64,000 nucleotides of DNA from Streptomyces sp. SS1-1 (lineage in GTDB: Bacteria; Actinomycetota; Actinomycetes; Streptomycetales; Streptomycetaceae). The translations under genes and the position numbers were made by a program. Position 1 is the first letter of the stretch, and each line of letters opens with the position of its first letter. The notes beneath the pieces are model-generated. The model did not search any database. It saw only the letters and a program-made list of their open reading frames with translations, and was not told the origin of the DNA. The stretch lies in NCBI RefSeq assembly GCF_008973465.1, contig NZ_WBXN01000004.1:3078501-3142500 (forward strand). Reading direction: 5' to 3'. This document shows, in pieces, positions 62,128-64,000 of the stretch.

Positions 62128-62883
62128 TCAGTGGGCCACGACGCGTGCCATGGACCCTCGGCGCGGCTGTGCCGGGACGGCGCGCGCGGGTTCCGCCGGC
62201 GGCCTGCCGCCGGGGCCCTGCTGCCGGCCGGACGGTGCCTGGCCGCGACGCGGCTGGGCGGCCGCGCCGTTCTGGACGTCCATCACCGCGTGCGCGACGA
62301 GGCCGCCCATGGGGTCGTGCCGGATCAGATCCCGCAGCCGGGAGCGAGAGGAGCGTCCCTCGTTGCCCGGATACAGGTGCTTGCCGAGACCGACCGCGTG
62401 GGCCAGGGCGGCGAGCGCCGCGGTCCGCGGGTCCGGCGGTACGCCGGTGCGGATCGCGGAATCCAGCCGGGCCCTGATCTCGCGGGTGATGTCGTTGTCC
62501 GTCGCTTGATAGCGAGTCGTCGGCAGCACTCCGCACATCTGGCCCGGCACGGCGGCGACCATGCCGCACCTCTCCAGATGCGAGAGGTAGGTCTGGCGCA
62601 GCCCCAGCCGGGGCCCGCCGATCCAGTGGACGGCCCGTACCGGAGCGCCACGCCTTCGCAGCAACTCCAACGCGCAGTCCAGAGTCGGATCTCCTGTCGG
62701 CCGTGGTGCCACCACGGCGATACGATCCCCGTCTGGGGCTATCCGTCCGGCCAGCGCCAGCTCCACTAGCTGTGCTCCGGCCAGACCGAGGTCGAGCGAC
62801 TGCGGCTGCGCGGTGGTACCCGTGGCCGGGTCCAACGCCAGCAGCAGAAGCTCCTCCGGAAGTGTTCTGCGGCTCCTGCCCAT
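62128..62883 (-). CDS. GPP34/Golgi phosphoprotein 3-like protein
   Basis: A 251-residue protein of the GPP34 family (LPEELLLLALDP at about 9-20; LVELALAGRIAPDGDRI and a helical core). The C-terminal 60 residues are Pro/Arg/Gly-rich and disordered. Eukaryotic members bind phosphatidylinositol phosphates; the bacterial role is unknown. GGGGAGG six bases before ATG at 62883. Confidence 0.85.
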   Translation of the reverse strand: MGRSRRTLPEELLLLALDPATGTTAQPQSLDLGLAGAQLVELALAGRIAPDGDRIAVVAPRPTGDPTLDCALELLRRRGAPVRAVHWIGGPRLGLRQTYLSHLERCGMVAAVPGQMCGVLPTTRYQATDNDITREIRARLDSAIRTGVPPDPRTAALAALAHAVGLGKHLYPGNEGRSSRSRLRDLIRHDPMGGLVAHAVMDVQNGAAAQPRRGQAPSGRQQGPGGRPPAEPARAVPAQPRRGSMARVVAH

Positions 62884-63134
62884 CCATGCCTCCCCGCGTG
62901 GATGAAAGACAGGGTGACCCCTCTCACATTGGTCTGTCGAGAGCACGTGACCGGTTCGTAGCGGAACCGGTAGGTATGTCGTTCTCGTCTACCGCGTCAG
63001 GTGGGGGCCGCGCACCGGACACTGGTATCTGGTTCGGACAGCGGCACGGGGGTCGTGCGGACACGGTGTCCGGGCGACGGCCCACGGTTCGGCAGCCGTA
63101 CGGTGGCGTGCGGCGGCACATGGAGGAGGCATCG
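62884..63134. promoter_or_regulatory. Divergent promoter region
   Basis: About 250 bp between GPP34 and the acidic-protein gene. Contains AT-richer patches near 62925-62990 that may be promoters. No gene. Confidence 0.35.
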
Positions 63135-64000
63135 GTGGCGGGCGAGTCCCCCGACAGGTCGAAGCAGCGCGAGTCGTCGGCAGAACCGACGTCGGGGAGC
63201 GCGGTCCCGGTTCCCGAGTCCCGGCCCGAACCCGAGGCCGGCACCCGTCCGGCCCAGGGCGCGGGGGGTGACCCGCGCCTGGCGATGGCCCGTGAGTCGT
63301 CCTCGCGCGGCGGTGTGGACACGGCCACGCGGGTGCTGTCCCGCGAGGACCTGGACGAGGCGCGGGAGGAGCCGGCCGAAGCCTCGGAGGAGACCGAGGC
63401 GGACGGCGACGAGTCCGCCGAGAGCTCTGAGGGCGCCGAGGGCTCCAAGGGCGCCGCGAGCGACCGTGAGGACGCCGAGGGCGCCGAGGACGCTCCCGCC
63501 GACAACGATGACACCGCCGAGGCGGCCGGCGACTCGGGCGACTCGAACGACCCCGAGGACTCGGCCGACGAGGCCCCCGGCAAGGGCGAGGACCGGCTGA
63601 GGAACGCCGTGGCGGCCTGGGTGGCGTCCTCCGACGCCAAGGACGCCTCTGACGACGCCACGAGCGAGGCGAGCGCCAAGGACACCGCAGACGAGGCCGC
63701 GGGCGCCGACGCGAAGGCCGACTCCGACTCCGACACCGGCTCGGACTCCGCCTCCGAGACCGACGCCGACTCCGAGACCGACGCCGATGACACCCCCGCC
63801 AAGAGCACCGGCGTCGACCAGGCCACCGCGATCTTCCGCACCCGCCCCGCCGAGCCCGAGAAGGCGCCGAAGGCGTCGAAGGCCGACGACAACACGAAGG
63901 CCGACGCCGACGACGAGCCCGCCGGCAAGGAGACCCCGGACGACGGCAAGGGCGTCGACCAGGCGACCGCCGTCTTCCGGACCCGCCCCGCCAAGCCGCA
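63135..64000 (+). CDS. Large acidic protein, probably N-terminus of a D-alanyl-D-alanine carboxypeptidase (partial)
   Basis: GTG 63135 with GGAGGAGG (an in-frame ATG lies at 63120) opens a frame that runs off the window. The 288 visible residues are almost all Asp, Glu, Ala, Ser and Lys and are predicted to be disordered. Two copies of a repeat are seen: GVDQATAIFRTRPAEP and GVDQATAVFRTRPAKP. In Streptomyces such tails precede a transmembrane helix and a DacA-type carboxypeptidase; the catalytic part is not in the window, so the name is inference. A serine-rich ORF on the other strand is its shadow. Confidence 0.6.
   Translation, partial: MAGESPDRSKQRESSAEPTSGSAVPVPESRPEPEAGTRPAQGAGGDPRLAMARESSSRGGVDTATRVLSREDLDEAREEPAEASEETEADGDESAESSEGAEGSKGAASDREDAEGAEDAPADNDDTAEAAGDSGDSNDPEDSADEAPGKGEDRLRNAVAAWVASSDAKDASDDATSEASAKDTADEAAGADAKADSDSDTGSDSASETDADSETDADDTPAKSTGVDQATAIFRTRPAEPEKAPKASKADDNTKADADDEPAGKETPDDGKGVDQATAVFRTRPAKP

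Noticed and set aside
62924..63994. Serine-rich 356-residue minus-strand ORF
   Set aside because: It is the antisense shadow of the acidic plus-strand gene; no ribosome site, and the composition is explained by the GAC/GCC codons opposite.

Overview
The window is a stretch of Streptomyces (or very close actinomycete) chromosome. Base composition is very high in GC with strong third-position GC bias. GTG, TTG and short leaders are common, and many genes are recognisable Streptomyces families: HrdD-type sigma factor, DUF397 plus Scr1-type XRE regulators, DUF6227, chromosomal SAF-domain protein, GPP34, BldC-like MerR.

Left chromosomal arm (1-27500): a K+/H+ antiporter, an MFS exporter behind a structured leader, methylthioadenosine phosphorylase, MscL, LtrA, a P1-family peptidase, an L,D-transpeptidase lipoprotein, the fructose operon (fruR-fruK-fruA, minus strand), two drug-efflux MFS genes each next to its own regulator (WYL, TetR), hrdD with a SigR-type promoter, a ring-cleavage dioxygenase/MarR divergent pair, a secreted M6 protease behind a perfect Crp-type palindrome, an FMN reductase and tRNA-Arg(CCU). 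As I recall it, this order follows the S. coelicolor mscL-fru-hrdD region.

Integrated region (27459-44386): an apparently intact pSAM2-type actinomycete integrative and conjugative element (AICE) occupies the 3' end of the tRNA, bounded by perfect 43-bp att repeats (27459-27501 and 38732-38774). It holds int, xis, a RepSA-like HUH initiator, small zinc and membrane (spread) proteins, an FtsK/TraB-like translocase and a KorSA-like GntR regulator with three operators. Its cargo is a DGQHR (DndB-like) protein followed by a probable modification-dependent nuclease with an SRA-like domain and a PD-(D/E)XK domain. Phased 21-bp repeats and a large nested inverted repeat precede the cargo. Beyond attR lies a decayed second element (38775-44386) ending at a third att copy. 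It contains two different integrase remnants, an IS481-family insertion, and a two-gene AT-richer operon that matches the PARIS defence system (AriA-like ATPase plus AriB-like DUF4435/TOPRIM protein). The site therefore looks like a layered defence island.

Right chromosomal arm (44393-64000): a membrane protein, a chlorophyllase-like hydrolase with a divergent AraC regulator, a small arsenic locus (ArsO-like flavoprotein, Cys-rich mini-protein, ArsR with two matching operators), cold-shock protein and DEAD-box helicase, a BldC-like MerR, enoyl-CoA hydratase, a two-component system, an MFS gene with a divergent DUF5937/ArsR regulator, glutathione peroxidase, a MerR regulator, a DUF397/XRE pair with a palindromic operator, GPP34, and the start of a large acidic protein, probably a D-Ala-D-Ala carboxypeptidase, cut by the window edge.
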